Shown: positions 17,575-25,399 of the stretch, piece after piece | Numbering within the stretch: the stretch's first letter is position 1 | Layout: the number at the start of each line of letters is the position of its first letter | Assembly: GCA_964449285.1 (NCBI GenBank) | Contig: CAYUZX010000004.1 | Span: 1 to 64,000 of the forward strand | Source of the DNA: QYOJ01 sp964449285 | Lineage (GTDB): Bacteria; Bacteroidota; Bacteroidia; Bacteroidales; FEN-979 | Length of the DNA: 64,000 bases | Reading direction: 5' to 3' | The notes under the pieces: model-generated | What the model saw: the letters and a program-made list of their open reading frames with translations, nothing else | Told to the model about the DNA's origin: nothing | The model's database searches: none | Made by a program: the position numbers and the translations under genes

Positions 17575-19547
17575 CAGATAGATACTATCTCGTTAATGAT
17601 TTGCATATCGGTGAATCCGGCCAGATCGATGGCCATGCTACGGCAGATTGCCACACAGGAGCCGCAACCCTGGCAAACTCCTTCGTTGATCTTTGCCACT
17701 ATCCTGATCTCTTTTGATCCGTGGCCCATCGGAATCTCTTCGGTTACGATTGCCTGGTAAGGACAAACTGTGACACAGTTCTGGCAACCGGTACAATACT
17801 CGGTATTGACTTTGGAGACCATGGGATCCTTCAGGAGGGTATCCCCTGCAAAGAGTCCGCATACCTTGGCAGCGGTTGCCGATGCCTGTGCAACGGTATC
17901 GGGGATGTCTTTGGGAGCCTGAGTACAGCCAGCCAGGAAGATGCCAGCTTTGGCAGTCTCCACCGGGCGTAATTTTGGATGAGCTTCCGAAAGGAATCCG
18001 TACTTGTCGTACGAGATGCCCAGCAGTCGGGCCAGCTCGGGGTTATCTTTGTATGGATAGATTGCTGTAGCCAGCACCACCAGGTCGGCCTCCACCTCAA
18101 CCACCTGCCCAATCTGGGCATCTTCCCCGCGTACCATCAGCTTTTCTCCCTTCTGGTAAATCTTCGAGACCCTTCCGCGAAGGTAGGTAGCACCAGTTTC
18201 AACCTGGGACCGTTTCACAAACTCTTCATACCCTTTTCCTGCCGCTCGGATATCCATGTAGAAGACATAAGCATGCGAGTCATGTACTTTGTGATGCAGC
18301 AAGAGGGTATGCTTGGCAGTATACATGCAACAGATCTTGGAACAGTATTCAATTCCTTTGGCCTCGTCGCGGGAGCCCACACATTGGATGAAGACGACAG
18401 ATTTAGGGATTTTGCCATCAGATGGCCGAACCGGAACTCCGCCGGTTGGGCCACTAGCTGAGACCATCCGCTCAAACTCCAGGGAGTTGATGATGTCCTT
18501 GTAACGTCCCACACCATATTCTTCGTACGGTTTCGGATCCCAGAGATCATAGCCGGTAGCAACAACAACAGCTCCGATCTCTCGTTCAATGATCTCATCC
18601 TGCATGGTATAGTCAATGGATCCCTTTTCACACACCTTGGCACAGATTCCGCATTTGCCTTTTAACAGCATGGTGCAGTGTTCTGCATCGATGACCGGTT
18701 TGTTGGGAACCGCTTGTGGAAATGGGCTATAGATCGCTTTCCGTTTATCAATGCCCATGTTGAATTCATTTGGAACTTTTACGGGGCACTTCTGCACACA
18801 GGCGCCACAACCCGTGCAGGTATCGAAATTCACATAGGATGCTTTCCGTTTGATCTTCACCTTGTAATTTCCCACATAGCCATCCAACTCTATTACTTCG
18901 GAGTAAGGAAGCAGTTCAATGTAGGGATGGCTGGCCACATCCACCATCTTGGGGGTAAGGATGCACTGGGAGCAATCAAGCGTAGGAAAAGTCTCATCCA
19001 GCTGAGCCATTTTGCCCCCGATTGATGGGCTCTTCTCGACCAGCACCACCGGGATTCTGGCATCAGCGATATCCAGCGCTGCCTGGATGCCAGCAATCCC
19101 GCCTCCGATAACAAGTGCCCGTTTGGTCACCGGAACCGAGATCTCATGCAACTGTTCGTTGGCGATGGACTTAGCCACTGCCATCCTCACCAGGTCACTT
19201 GATTTTTCAGTAGCAGCTTTTTTGTCTTTCTGATGAACCCAGGAGGAGTGCTCCCTAATGTTGGCCACTTCGAGTAGATAGGGATTCATCCCGGCATCAG
19301 AGAGAGCTTTCCTGAAAGTCTTTTCGTGCATCCGCGGGGAGCAAGCTGCAACGACAATTGAGGTGAGCCGGTGCGCCACAATGGCATCCCGTATCATCCC
19401 CTGTCCGGGGTCAGAGCACATATATTTGTAGTCGATGGCATATTTGACCCCTTTGATCTTTTTTGCCTCTTCCACCACTGCCGGAACATCCACAAAATCG
19501 GCGATGTTCGCGCCACAAAAACAAACAAAAACACCTACGCGAGCCAT
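17574..19547 (-). CDS. hdrA: HdrA: FAD- and Fe-S-containing bifurcating core subunit
   Basis: The 657-residue length matches full HdrA. It has an N-terminal cysteine-rich domain (VFVCFCGANI; AACSPRMHEKTF), a thioredoxin-reductase-like FAD domain (VIGGGIAGIQAAL near 146 and VATGYDLWDP), LDCSQCILTPKM, and ferredoxin-type clusters CTGCGACVQKCP (about 236-247), CGICAKVCEKG, CTGCQNCVTVCP and CQGCGSCVAICR near the C-terminus. In the methanogen enzyme HdrA carries the bifurcating FAD, sending one electron to ferredoxin and the other to HdrB. The same logic is proposed for bacterial Flx-Hdr. The gene overlaps hdrB by one base (TAATG at 19547). That it bifurcates in this organism is inference from family and gene set. 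Confidence 0.92.
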   Translation of the reverse strand: MARVGVFVCFCGANIADFVDVPAVVEEAKKIKGVKYAIDYKYMCSDPGQGMIRDAIVAHRLTSIVVAACSPRMHEKTFRKALSDAGMNPYLLEVANIREHSSWVHQKDKKAATEKSSDLVRMAVAKSIANEQLHEISVPVTKRALVIGGGIAGIQAALDIADARIPVVLVEKSPSIGGKMAQLDETFPTLDCSQCILTPKMVDVASHPYIELLPYSEVIELDGYVGNYKVKIKRKASYVNFDTCTGCGACVQKCPVKVPNEFNMGIDKRKAIYSPFPQAVPNKPVIDAEHCTMLLKGKCGICAKVCEKGSIDYTMQDEIIEREIGAVVVATGYDLWDPKPYEEYGVGRYKDIINSLEFERMVSASGPTGGVPVRPSDGKIPKSVVFIQCVGSRDEAKGIEYCSKICCMYTAKHTLLLHHKVHDSHAYVFYMDIRAAGKGYEEFVKRSQVETGATYLRGRVSKIYQKGEKLMVRGEDAQIGQVVEVEADLVVLATAIYPYKDNPELARLLGISYDKYGFLSEAHPKLRPVETAKAGIFLAGCTQAPKDIPDTVAQASATAAKVCGLFAGDTLLKDPMVSKVNTEYCTGCQNCVTVCPYQAIVTEEIPMGHGSKEIRIVAKINEGVCQGCGSCVAICRSMAIDLAGFTDMQIINEIVSI

Positions 19548-20491
19548 TATTCTACCTCCCTTTCTGCTTCAACAGCCTTTTTGGGGTTTTTCTTTCGTTC
19601 AGGAGTTTCTACCTCTTCTCCGATATGGGAGAGAGCCTGTTCAATCGGCACAATGTGCTTGGATGGTCTCAGCTCTTTCAACGGGTAACCAAAAGCCAAT
19701 GCCATCAACTGTGTGATATAAAGCACCGGAAGATCATATTTCTTTCCTGTCTTCTTTTCGATATCCGGCTGACGCATGTCGAGGTTCGACTGGCAGAGCG
19801 GACAGGCAACTGCAATTAAATGGGCTCCACTCTCTTTGGCCATCTCCAGAATCGTCCCACTGAGGGAGAGAACGACTTCTGTATCGCTTATGGAAAAGGA
19901 AGCTCCGCAACATTCGGTTTTGAAGTCGAAGGGAGTGGCGGTAGCGCCCAGCGCTTCAACGATATAGTCCATCGACATGGGATATTCCGGCGAGTCAAAT
20001 TGAGTAATATTCTTTGGACGTGTCAGGAGACATCCATAGTAGCAGGCAATTTTCAGCCCTTTCAACGGGTATGTGACCTTTTCGGCAATGGCTTCTATTC
20101 CGATATCCTCGTAGAAAAACTGAAGCATCGATTTCACGTCGACACTCCCCTGGTATTCGCCCTCTTCTATAATAGTAGAGTTGATTCGTTTAGCCAGTTC
20201 CGGATGATTATCCATCTCAACTTTGGTGCTTTTCATCCGTGAGTAGCAGGAGGCACAAGCGATTCCCATGGTTTTATTAGATAGCTTCTCAGCCAGAACC
20301 AGGTTCCTAAGGGGAAGTGCCAGGGCCAGGTTCTCGGTCATCACATGGGCGGAGGTTGCCCCACAACAGTTCCAGTCGGGCAACTCCTCCATCTCCACAT
20401 CCAGGGACTTCATTACCAGCTTCAGGGTACTGTCGAACTCTTCGCTGGTCCCGTGTGCGGAACAACCCGGAAAATAGGTCAGTTTTGTCAT
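19547..20491 (-). CDS. hdrB: HdrB: heterodisulfide reductase-like subunit with two CCG domains
   Basis: The 314-residue protein contains two complete cysteine-rich CCG motifs. The first is C10, C42-C43-G, then C79 and C82. The second is C150/C154, C194-C195-G, then C230 and C233. In the methanogen structure such motifs bind two non-cubane [4Fe-4S] clusters that reduce the CoM-S-S-CoB disulfide. A Bacteroidetes host should lack that substrate. In Desulfovibrio DsrC was proposed as the partner, but no dsr gene is in this window, so the disulfide acceptor is unknown. The lysine/glutamate-rich C-terminal tail (about 285-314) is outside the conserved core. It is 8 bases from hdrC. Confidence 0.92.
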   Translation of the reverse strand: MTKLTYFPGCSAHGTSEEFDSTLKLVMKSLDVEMEELPDWNCCGATSAHVMTENLALALPLRNLVLAEKLSNKTMGIACASCYSRMKSTKVEMDNHPELAKRINSTIIEEGEYQGSVDVKSMLQFFYEDIGIEAIAEKVTYPLKGLKIACYYGCLLTRPKNITQFDSPEYPMSMDYIVEALGATATPFDFKTECCGASFSISDTEVVLSLSGTILEMAKESGAHLIAVACPLCQSNLDMRQPDIEKKTGKKYDLPVLYITQLMALAFGYPLKELRPSKHIVPIEQALSHIGEEVETPERKKNPKKAVEAEREVE

Positions 20492-20499
20492 GATTCAGA

Positions 20500-21069
20500 T
20501 TATTTAGTCTTTTCCAGTTTTTCAGCCATCTTGAACATACGCTTGATGGCCTTCGCACTCTTCACCTTCTCATGCCCGATGGGAATTTTGCCTTTGAGCA
20601 GGGCCTTGGGAGCCAGGTGCATATCTTTGAACAGGTTGCGGGTCCTGATATTGAACTCGGCCATCATGCGAAGTTCGTAATTACGACCGTAGCGTTTTAC
20701 CATATCCAGGAAGATCTCGTGGAATTTTCGGATATTTTTCACCCTTGGATCATCGGGGTTGACATTCTCTTCGATTGCCAGATGTCGGATCGATTCCATC
20801 ACTCGGGGAATGTCTATTTCGCGCGGACATCTTCCTGAACAGGCGGCGCATGTCAGGCAAAACCACATGGAGTTGGCCATATAGGTCTCTTCTTTCAATC
20901 CCAGCTTGATCATCTGCATGATCTCCCTTGGAGGGAAATCCATAAAGCTGCTGACCGGGCATGTGGAGACACATTTCCCGCACTGGTAACAGTCGAGGAT
21001 GTTATTGCCACTTTTCTCATTTACATCCTCCAGGAATTTATTTTCGATTTGATGTCCAAGTGCAATCAT
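20500..21069 (-). CDS. hdrC: HdrC: ferredoxin-like subunit of heterodisulfide reductase-like complex
   Basis: The 189-residue protein has two classical [4Fe-4S] motifs, CYQCGKCVSTCP (27-38) and CLTCAACSGRCP (71-82), each followed by the helices typical of HdrC. It relays electrons between HdrA and HdrB. It is the first gene of the seven-gene hdrCBA-flxDCBA cluster, and a perfect TAACTTTG -7 box lies 38 bases upstream, so the operon promoter is here. All seven genes have gaps of 12 bases or fewer except flxB-flxA, where repeats were inserted. Confidence 0.92.
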   Translation of the reverse strand: MIALGHQIENKFLEDVNEKSGNNILDCYQCGKCVSTCPVSSFMDFPPREIMQMIKLGLKEETYMANSMWFCLTCAACSGRCPREIDIPRVMESIRHLAIEENVNPDDPRVKNIRKFHEIFLDMVKRYGRNYELRMMAEFNIRTRNLFKDMHLAPKALLKGKIPIGHEKVKSAKAIKRMFKMAEKLEKTK

Positions 21070-21106
21070 AAATTGGCCTCTTACAATTGTTAATAAAATA
21101 ACAGAA

Positions 21107-21114
21107 CAAAGTTA
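21107..21114 (-). promoter_or_regulatory. Predicted -7 box of the hdr-flx operon
   Basis: On the minus strand the octamer is TAACTTTG, a perfect fit to the Bacteroidetes sigma-ABfr -7 consensus TAnnTTTG. It lies 38 bases before the hdrC ATG, in an AT-rich stretch. A TTTG occurs 25 bases upstream, slightly farther than usual for the -33 element. Confidence 0.5.
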
Positions 21115-21242
21115 GTGAAAAATATCTTTGGAATATTTCCAAATAAAGAGAGGGGGAAACACATTGAAAAGGTCGTGGTTTACGGGTTAAAATAAGGACA
21201 GCGGGATGAAAACACGAAGGGGCAATCGCATGAAAACAGGCA

Positions 21243-21273
21243 GGTAGGGGCTACCTGGCAGGTCACCCCTACC
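21243..21273 (-). terminator. Inverted repeat downstream of tonB (terminator-like or REP-type element)
   Basis: The arms GGTAGGGG and CCCCTACC (8 bp) enclose an inner ACCTG/CAGGT palindrome, giving a strong hairpin 13 bases past the tonB stop at 21286. There is no clear T-run, so it may be a repeated intergenic palindrome, or an RNA 3'-end stabiliser, rather than a classical rho-independent terminator. Confidence 0.5.
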
Positions 21274-21285
21274 GATGTTGGAAAA

Positions 21286-22068
21286 TCAATCTGTGCGAAG
21301 CGTAAATTTGATCGGAAGGTTGAAAGATACGCGTACAGGAATTCCGCGTTGTTTTCCGGGGGTCCATTTGGGCATACCTTGCACAACCCTGATTGCCTCT
21401 TCGTCGCATCCTCCTCCGATTCCGCGGAGAACTTTCACGTTACTTACCGAGCCGTTTGTCTCTACCACAAAGGTCACAAATACCCTACCCTGGATGCCAA
21501 GTTCCTTGGCCTCTTCCGGATAGTTGATTGCATCTCCGAGGTATTTGTTCAGTTCAGAATATCCACCAGGAAATTGTGGATTTTCCTCTACAACAGTGAA
21601 GATCGCTGCCTCTTTTGGTTGCTCGATCACCGGAGGTTTTTCCTCGATCACTGTGATCATCGGGTATTCATCAGGAATCTCAGTGTTTTTTCTTTCAGCC
21701 AACAGGTCTTGTTTCCCGAATTCCGGATCACCTGCAGAATCAACTAAAACCGGGGCGACAAACCTTACCTTTGCGACTTCAGGCTCCGGGGCTTCCGGGA
21801 CTTCCGGCTTCGGTTTCTCTTCCGCAGGTGGGTTCAAGATATTTACGCCTACCACCTTTTCCTCATCTTTAGGTGGAGTAGGTTTATAATATATTGCTGT
21901 CACCAGCGGGTAGCTGACCACGGCACTGGTGATAAAGAGTGCGAAGACCATTGCTATGATCACAAATTTTCTATAATCACGGCGCAGCTGATAAGCTCCG
22001 TAACTTTTGTTTCTGTGACGGAATACGATCTCTTCGAGAGATTCCGTCCGGTGTTCTTCCGTTTTCAT
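21286..22068 (-). CDS. tonB: TonB-family energy transducer (paralogue 1)
   Basis: This 260-residue TonB protein has an N-terminal cytoplasmic stretch (SLEEIVFRHRNKSYGAYQLRRDY) and one membrane anchor (about 34-55). A proline/glutamate-rich periplasmic linker (about 75-165) follows, then a C-terminal TonB domain (about 175-258) with YPEEAKELGIQGRVFV and GGGCDEEAIRVV. TonB passes proton-motive force from ExbB/ExbD to outer-membrane receptors. It is the distal gene of the exbB-exbD-exbD-tonB-tonB array but is separated from its paralogue by a 137-base inverted-repeat element with a hairpin, so it may be transcribed less or separately. The C-terminal 85 residues are nearly identical to those of the neighbour, while the linkers differ. 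Confidence 0.92.
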   Translation of the reverse strand: MKTEEHRTESLEEIVFRHRNKSYGAYQLRRDYRKFVIIAMVFALFITSAVVSYPLVTAIYYKPTPPKDEEKVVGVNILNPPAEEKPKPEVPEAPEPEVAKVRFVAPVLVDSAGDPEFGKQDLLAERKNTEIPDEYPMITVIEEKPPVIEQPKEAAIFTVVEENPQFPGGYSELNKYLGDAINYPEEAKELGIQGRVFVTFVVETNGSVSNVKVLRGIGGGCDEEAIRVVQGMPKWTPGKQRGIPVRVSFNLPIKFTLRTD

Positions 22069-22083
22069 GGCTGCAGGGTTTTG

Positions 22084-22220
22084 GTAGAGACAAGAGATGC
22101 CTCGGCTTTACAATGATTTTCATCTTGACACCATGCTTCGGAATAATCCATAAAAAAATGGCACCGCCCGAGGGGGTGCCATTTTTGATATTATAGAGCC
22201 GAGGCATCTCTCGTCTCTAC
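22084..22220 (-). repeat. 137-base element with 24-bp terminal inverted repeats (MITE/REP-like)
   Basis: The ends 22084-22107 (GTAGAGACAAGAGATGCCTC then GGCT) and 22197-22220 are inverted copies with one mismatch over 24 bases. Between them lies a 12-bp perfect hairpin. Similar GTAGAGAC...GTCTCTAC palindromes are, from memory, common intergenic repeats in Bacteroidetes and cyanobacteria. There is no internal coding frame. It separates the two tonB paralogues. Confidence 0.65.
22154..22186 (-). terminator. Strong bidirectional hairpin between the tonB paralogues
   Basis: AAAAATGGCACC and GGTGCCATTTTT form a perfect 12-bp stem around a 9-base loop. The A-tract/T-tract flanks make it a textbook rho-independent terminator on either strand. 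It would reduce transcription from the upstream tonB into the downstream copy. Confidence 0.75.
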
Positions 22221-22240
22221 AAATGGTCGGCAAATGCCTG

Positions 22241-23020
22241 TTATTGCAATGTAAATTTAATCGGCAGGTTGTACGATACCCTGACAGGGATTCCGCGTTG
22301 TTTTCCGGGGGTCCATCTGGGCATGCTTTTCACAACCCTGATGGCCTCTTCGTCACATCCGCCTCCGATTCCGCGGAGAACCTTCACATTACTTACCGAG
22401 CCGTTGGTCTCTACCACAAAGTTCACAAATACCCTTCCCTGGATGCCAAGTTCCTTGGCCTCCTCCGGATATTTGATCGACTCACTGAGAAATTTATAGA
22501 GTTCTACATCTCCGCCTGGAAATTGCGGATTCTCTTCCACAACCGTGAAAATCTCCGCCTCTTTAGGTTGCTCGATAACCTGCGGTTTCTCTTCCACGAA
22601 CTCGATCTCGGGCTCTTCGGAAGGAACCTCAGTGTTCCCTTTTTCAGCCAGCATATCCTGCTTTCCAAAATCTGATTCCACCGTTGTGTCTTCAACAACT
22701 ACCGGAGCTGTAAACTTCACCTTTTCCTGAAGTGCTTCAGGAGGAGGAGGAGGAGGAGGAGGAGGAGGAGGTTCATTCTGAGGCAAATCCAGCAACTCAG
22801 CGCCAACGCTCATCTCTTCTTTCAAAATCCGTCCTTTGTTAACAACCGCAGTGATGATCGGATAAGCCACTACGCCAGCCATAACCAAGATGGCAATGAT
22901 CGTAGAGACAATAATATACTTCTTATACTTCTTTCGAAGCATATATGCTCCATAGGTCTTGTTCCGGTTCTTAAAGACCATTTCCTCTAAGGATTCTACA
23001 CGTTCGTGTTTTGCTGTCAT
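22241..23020 (-). CDS. tonB: TonB-family energy transducer (paralogue 2, polyproline linker)
   Basis: This 259-residue TonB has a cytoplasmic start (SLEEMVFKNRNKTYGAYMLRKKY), a membrane anchor (about 33-55), a linker containing eleven consecutive prolines (about residues 84-94) and a C-terminal TonB domain (about 173-259). The polyproline run is encoded by eleven identical CCT codons, a perfect triplet microsatellite that could change length without shifting frame. The gene follows exbD by 28 bases and is the likely partner of the ExbB/ExbD complex. It supplies mechanical energy to SusC-type receptors. The C-terminal domain is almost the same as in the next copy, suggesting recent duplication or gene conversion. 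Confidence 0.93.
   Translation of the reverse strand: MTAKHERVESLEEMVFKNRNKTYGAYMLRKKYKKYIIVSTIIAILVMAGVVAYPIITAVVNKGRILKEEMSVGAELLDLPQNEPPPPPPPPPPPEALQEKVKFTAPVVVEDTTVESDFGKQDMLAEKGNTEVPSEEPEIEFVEEKPQVIEQPKEAEIFTVVEENPQFPGGDVELYKFLSESIKYPEEAKELGIQGRVFVNFVVETNGSVSNVKVLRGIGGGCDEEAIRVVKSMPRWTPGKQRGIPVRVSYNLPIKFTLQ
22739..22771 (-). repeat. (CCT)11 triplet microsatellite inside tonB
   Basis: On the plus strand this is (AGG)11. On the coding strand it is eleven perfect CCT proline codons. Synonymous variation would be expected in an old polyproline, so the perfect repeat suggests recent slippage. Confidence 0.9.
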
Positions 23021-23048
23021 AGTCCTCTGGTTTTTAATAAAACGAAAC

Positions 23049-23729
23049 CTATTTAACTTTAATTACAGGATATTCGGTAAGAGGTGTCCCGGCTTTTGTA
23101 GCCTCGATCATCATCACCTCAACCTGACCAATGTCGACAATTGCATAGCTTGCTATATTGCATATCGCCATCTCATCAATGATGTTCACGATATCCTTGT
23201 ATCTAGCCGTTGTATCAGCCTTGATCAGAACGATGGGCCCCTTTTTGTCATCCATTTTCATCTGCTTGATCGTATTCTCAAACGTCGAATCAGCCACGAT
23301 GATCTCGCCTGTCAACCGTTTTTCCCGATACTCTATAATTTTGGTGAAAAGATCCCGGTTCCAGTTGAGCAACATTTTCCGTACACCGTCTTTACTGAAA
23401 TCACTTTTAACGACAATCGGCATGGCCTTCTTGGGAGCAGGCTGTCCTTTGTAGTAAAAGACCTCGTCATTACCAGAGAGCAGGATGTTCAGGGTACGAG
23501 CCTCAGAAATTTTCGGCTGGTCTTTTTGCTCCTGGTTCTTGTCCTTTTCGGGCATGGTGATCACCATAACCTTAGGCTTGGCAAAGGCAGTGGTAAGCAT
23601 AAAGAAGGTGATAAGCAAACACATGAGGTCGACCATCGGAGTCATGTCAATCTCGGTTGGGTGCTTCTTCGCCCTTTTCTTCTTGCTTCCCTTCTTCCCG
23701 CCGGAATCTTGGGTTTGTATCTGAGCCAT
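23049..23729 (-). CDS. exbD: ExbD-family biopolymer transport protein
   Basis: This 226-residue ExbD/TolR protein has a basic lysine-rich start, one TM segment (about 34-54) carrying the proton-relay aspartate in DMTPMVDLMCLL, and a periplasmic domain. It pairs with ExbB to make the proton-driven motor that energises TonB. The periplasmic part has an insertion between the first strand (KVMVITMP) and the C-terminal domain (GEIIVADSTFENTIKQ). The second ExbD of the operon differs strongly, so the two may form a heteromeric motor or serve different transducers. It is 36 bases after the other exbD and 28 before tonB. Confidence 0.9.
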   Translation of the reverse strand: MAQIQTQDSGGKKGSKKKRAKKHPTEIDMTPMVDLMCLLITFFMLTTAFAKPKVMVITMPEKDKNQEQKDQPKISEARTLNILLSGNDEVFYYKGQPAPKKAMPIVVKSDFSKDGVRKMLLNWNRDLFTKIIEYREKRLTGEIIVADSTFENTIKQMKMDDKKGPIVLIKADTTARYKDIVNIIDEMAICNIASYAIVDIGQVEVMMIEATKAGTPLTEYPVIKVK

Positions 23730-23765
23730 ATCAGTTGCTTTTATCTATGAAATCCAATTATCCAA

Positions 23766-24407
23766 TTATTTTTCCGGAGGAAGGTCTTTTAATCCGACCT
23801 CCTCTGTAACAAAATTGGTAATAAGATTAAACTTATTAACTTTATTATCCTGCAGCATGTCCATGATCTCCTTCACCACCATGTAGTTGGCATCGGCATC
23901 CCCTTTGATGGCCGCTTCAGCCCGGGGATTCACGATTCGGGAATAGAGGATCCAATAACCAAGTTGGTTATCGGTTGAATCATAAGGCATCCCAACTTGA
24001 AATTCCTCCCGTTTTTCCAAATTCTCCGCATGGATCCATTTCTTCAGGTCTTTCAATGGCATTCCGAATCCTGAAAGGCGCCCGAACAGATCATATTCTT
24101 CATCGGTGAACGTTAATTCATAACGTTCCGCCATCTTTCTCAGGATCTGTTCGCGGAACTTGGTGGTTGAGTCTATCCCGTTATCAATGTTGAAAAACAC
24201 CTTCCCTTCCTTATCGATGAAGATTGTCATAAGGTTAAAGTCGGGAGCTTGTTTCTCGGAAATGGAAGCAGGGCTATCGATCATGGCAGCTTCCTGTGGA
24301 CGGAATGAGGCGGTTAATACGAAGAAGATCAGCAGCAGTGAAAAGAGGTCCACCATAGGCGTCATGTCTATGCGTGGGGTACTGACTGGGCGTTTTATCT
24401 TAGGCAT
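23766..24407 (-). CDS. exbD: ExbD-family biopolymer transport protein (second type)
   Basis: This 213-residue ExbD-like protein has a short cytoplasmic start (PKIKRPVSTPRIDM), one TM helix (about 16-36) with the key aspartate in MVDLFSLLLIFFVL, and a periplasmic domain (LMTIFIDKEGKVFFNID...). The C-terminus contains NPRAEAAIKGDADANYMVVKEIMD, the conserved ExbD end in which a residue is used as a proton-coupled contact. It sits between exbB and the other exbD. The paired, divergent exbD genes are a regular feature of Bacteroidetes ton operons. Confidence 0.88.
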   Translation of the reverse strand: MPKIKRPVSTPRIDMTPMVDLFSLLLIFFVLTASFRPQEAAMIDSPASISEKQAPDFNLMTIFIDKEGKVFFNIDNGIDSTTKFREQILRKMAERYELTFTDEEYDLFGRLSGFGMPLKDLKKWIHAENLEKREEFQVGMPYDSTDNQLGYWILYSRIVNPRAEAAIKGDADANYMVVKEIMDMLQDNKVNKFNLITNFVTEEVGLKDLPPEK

Positions 24408-24477
24408 TTACTTCAGTTTTAATTGATGAATAACAGATCAAAACGTACAAACACGTCTGATGTCAACCAGCAGAATA

Positions 24478-25302
24478 CTACTTCGTTGTAGCAGCAAAGG
24501 TCTGAACCAGGCTGAATCCGGCTTCATCAATTTTATAGGTGAAGTTGTCGATCTTCGTGGAAAAATAGTTATAGAAGACCACAGCCAGCAGTGAACCTAA
24601 AATACCAAAAGCGGTATTGATCAGGGCCTCAGAAATACCCGTAGCAAGTGCAAGAGCATCGGGGGCGCCGGCAGTTGCCAGAGCGGCAAAAGCCCGGATC
24701 ATCCCGAGTACAGTGCCGAATAAACCGGTTAATACGGAAATGGTAGCGATGGTTGAAAGAATGACGAGATTGCGGGAAAGGATTGGCAACTCAAGTGCGG
24801 TAGCCTCTTCAAACTCTTTCTGAAGGGCGACAAGTTTCTGGTCTTTTTCCAGTGTTTGGTCTTCTTTCAGTGATTTGTATCGCAACAACCCAGCTCTCAT
24901 TACATTGGCTAAAGAGCCTCTTTGTTTATCACACGCATCGATGGCTTCATCAATCTGATTGTCATTCAGGTAGGACTGCAATTTTTTAACAAAGACATTG
25001 ATGCGACCTTTCCCTTTGGCACGGCTGAGTGTAATCCAACGTTCAACAGCGAAAATCAACAATACCAGGTTGATGGTTATAAGCACAGGAACAACCCATC
25101 CGCCTTTAAAAACCATACCAAGGTAGTTTCCTGGTAACGGAGCGCCTTCCGGGTTTCCGCCTTCAAAGTTGATGGGGTTACCCATGATGAACAGGTAAAT
25201 CAATACCGCCATAACAAATGCAAAGATGATGGCACCTGTTGTGAAAATAGACCTTAAAGCGTCACCTAATCCTGCTCCGCTTTGTTTATTCTTCTTGCTC
25301 AT
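24478..25302 (-). CDS. exbB: ExbB/MotA/TolQ proton channel family protein
   Basis: The 274-residue protein has an extra N-terminal TM helix (about 22-43), followed by the three ExbB helices: about 76-96, then 175-200 and 210-240 in the MotA_ExbB domain (SVLTGLFGTVLGMIRAFAAL; GISEALINTAFGILGSL). It forms the pentameric inner-membrane motor with ExbD. It is the first gene of the operon, with a perfect TAAATTTG promoter box about 65 bases upstream. The N-terminal extension is typical of Bacteroidetes ExbB. Confidence 0.93.
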   Translation of the reverse strand: MSKKNKQSGAGLGDALRSIFTTGAIIFAFVMAVLIYLFIMGNPINFEGGNPEGAPLPGNYLGMVFKGGWVVPVLITINLVLLIFAVERWITLSRAKGKGRINVFVKKLQSYLNDNQIDEAIDACDKQRGSLANVMRAGLLRYKSLKEDQTLEKDQKLVALQKEFEEATALELPILSRNLVILSTIATISVLTGLFGTVLGMIRAFAALATAGAPDALALATGISEALINTAFGILGSLLAVVFYNYFSTKIDNFTYKIDEAGFSLVQTFAATTK

Positions 25303-25366
25303 TTTAGAAACTTTTAAGTTGATAAATTATTGATTACTTGATTTTTTTCCATTATTTAAGGAACGG

Positions 25367-25394
25367 CAAATTTATAAAAAAATTTAGAATACAA
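25367..25394 (-). promoter_or_regulatory. Predicted promoter of the exbB-exbD-tonB operon
   Basis: Minus strand TAAATTTG (25367-25374) matches the -7 consensus TAnnTTTG, with TTG (25392-25394) 17 bases upstream as the -33 element. It lies between the TPR gene stop and the exbB start, so exbB can be transcribed independently of the TPR gene. Confidence 0.6.
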
Positions 25395-25399
25395 CCAGA

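Noticed and set aside
14266..21069. Interpretation as a sulfhydrogenase or NiFe-hydrogenase operon
   Set aside because: FlxA and FlxB resemble hydrogenase gamma and beta subunits, but no NiFe large or small subunit is present, while hdrABC and mvhD are.
22084..22220. Insertion sequence remnant with transposase
   Set aside because: The inverted-repeat element is only 137 bases and has no coding frame, so at most it is a non-autonomous element.
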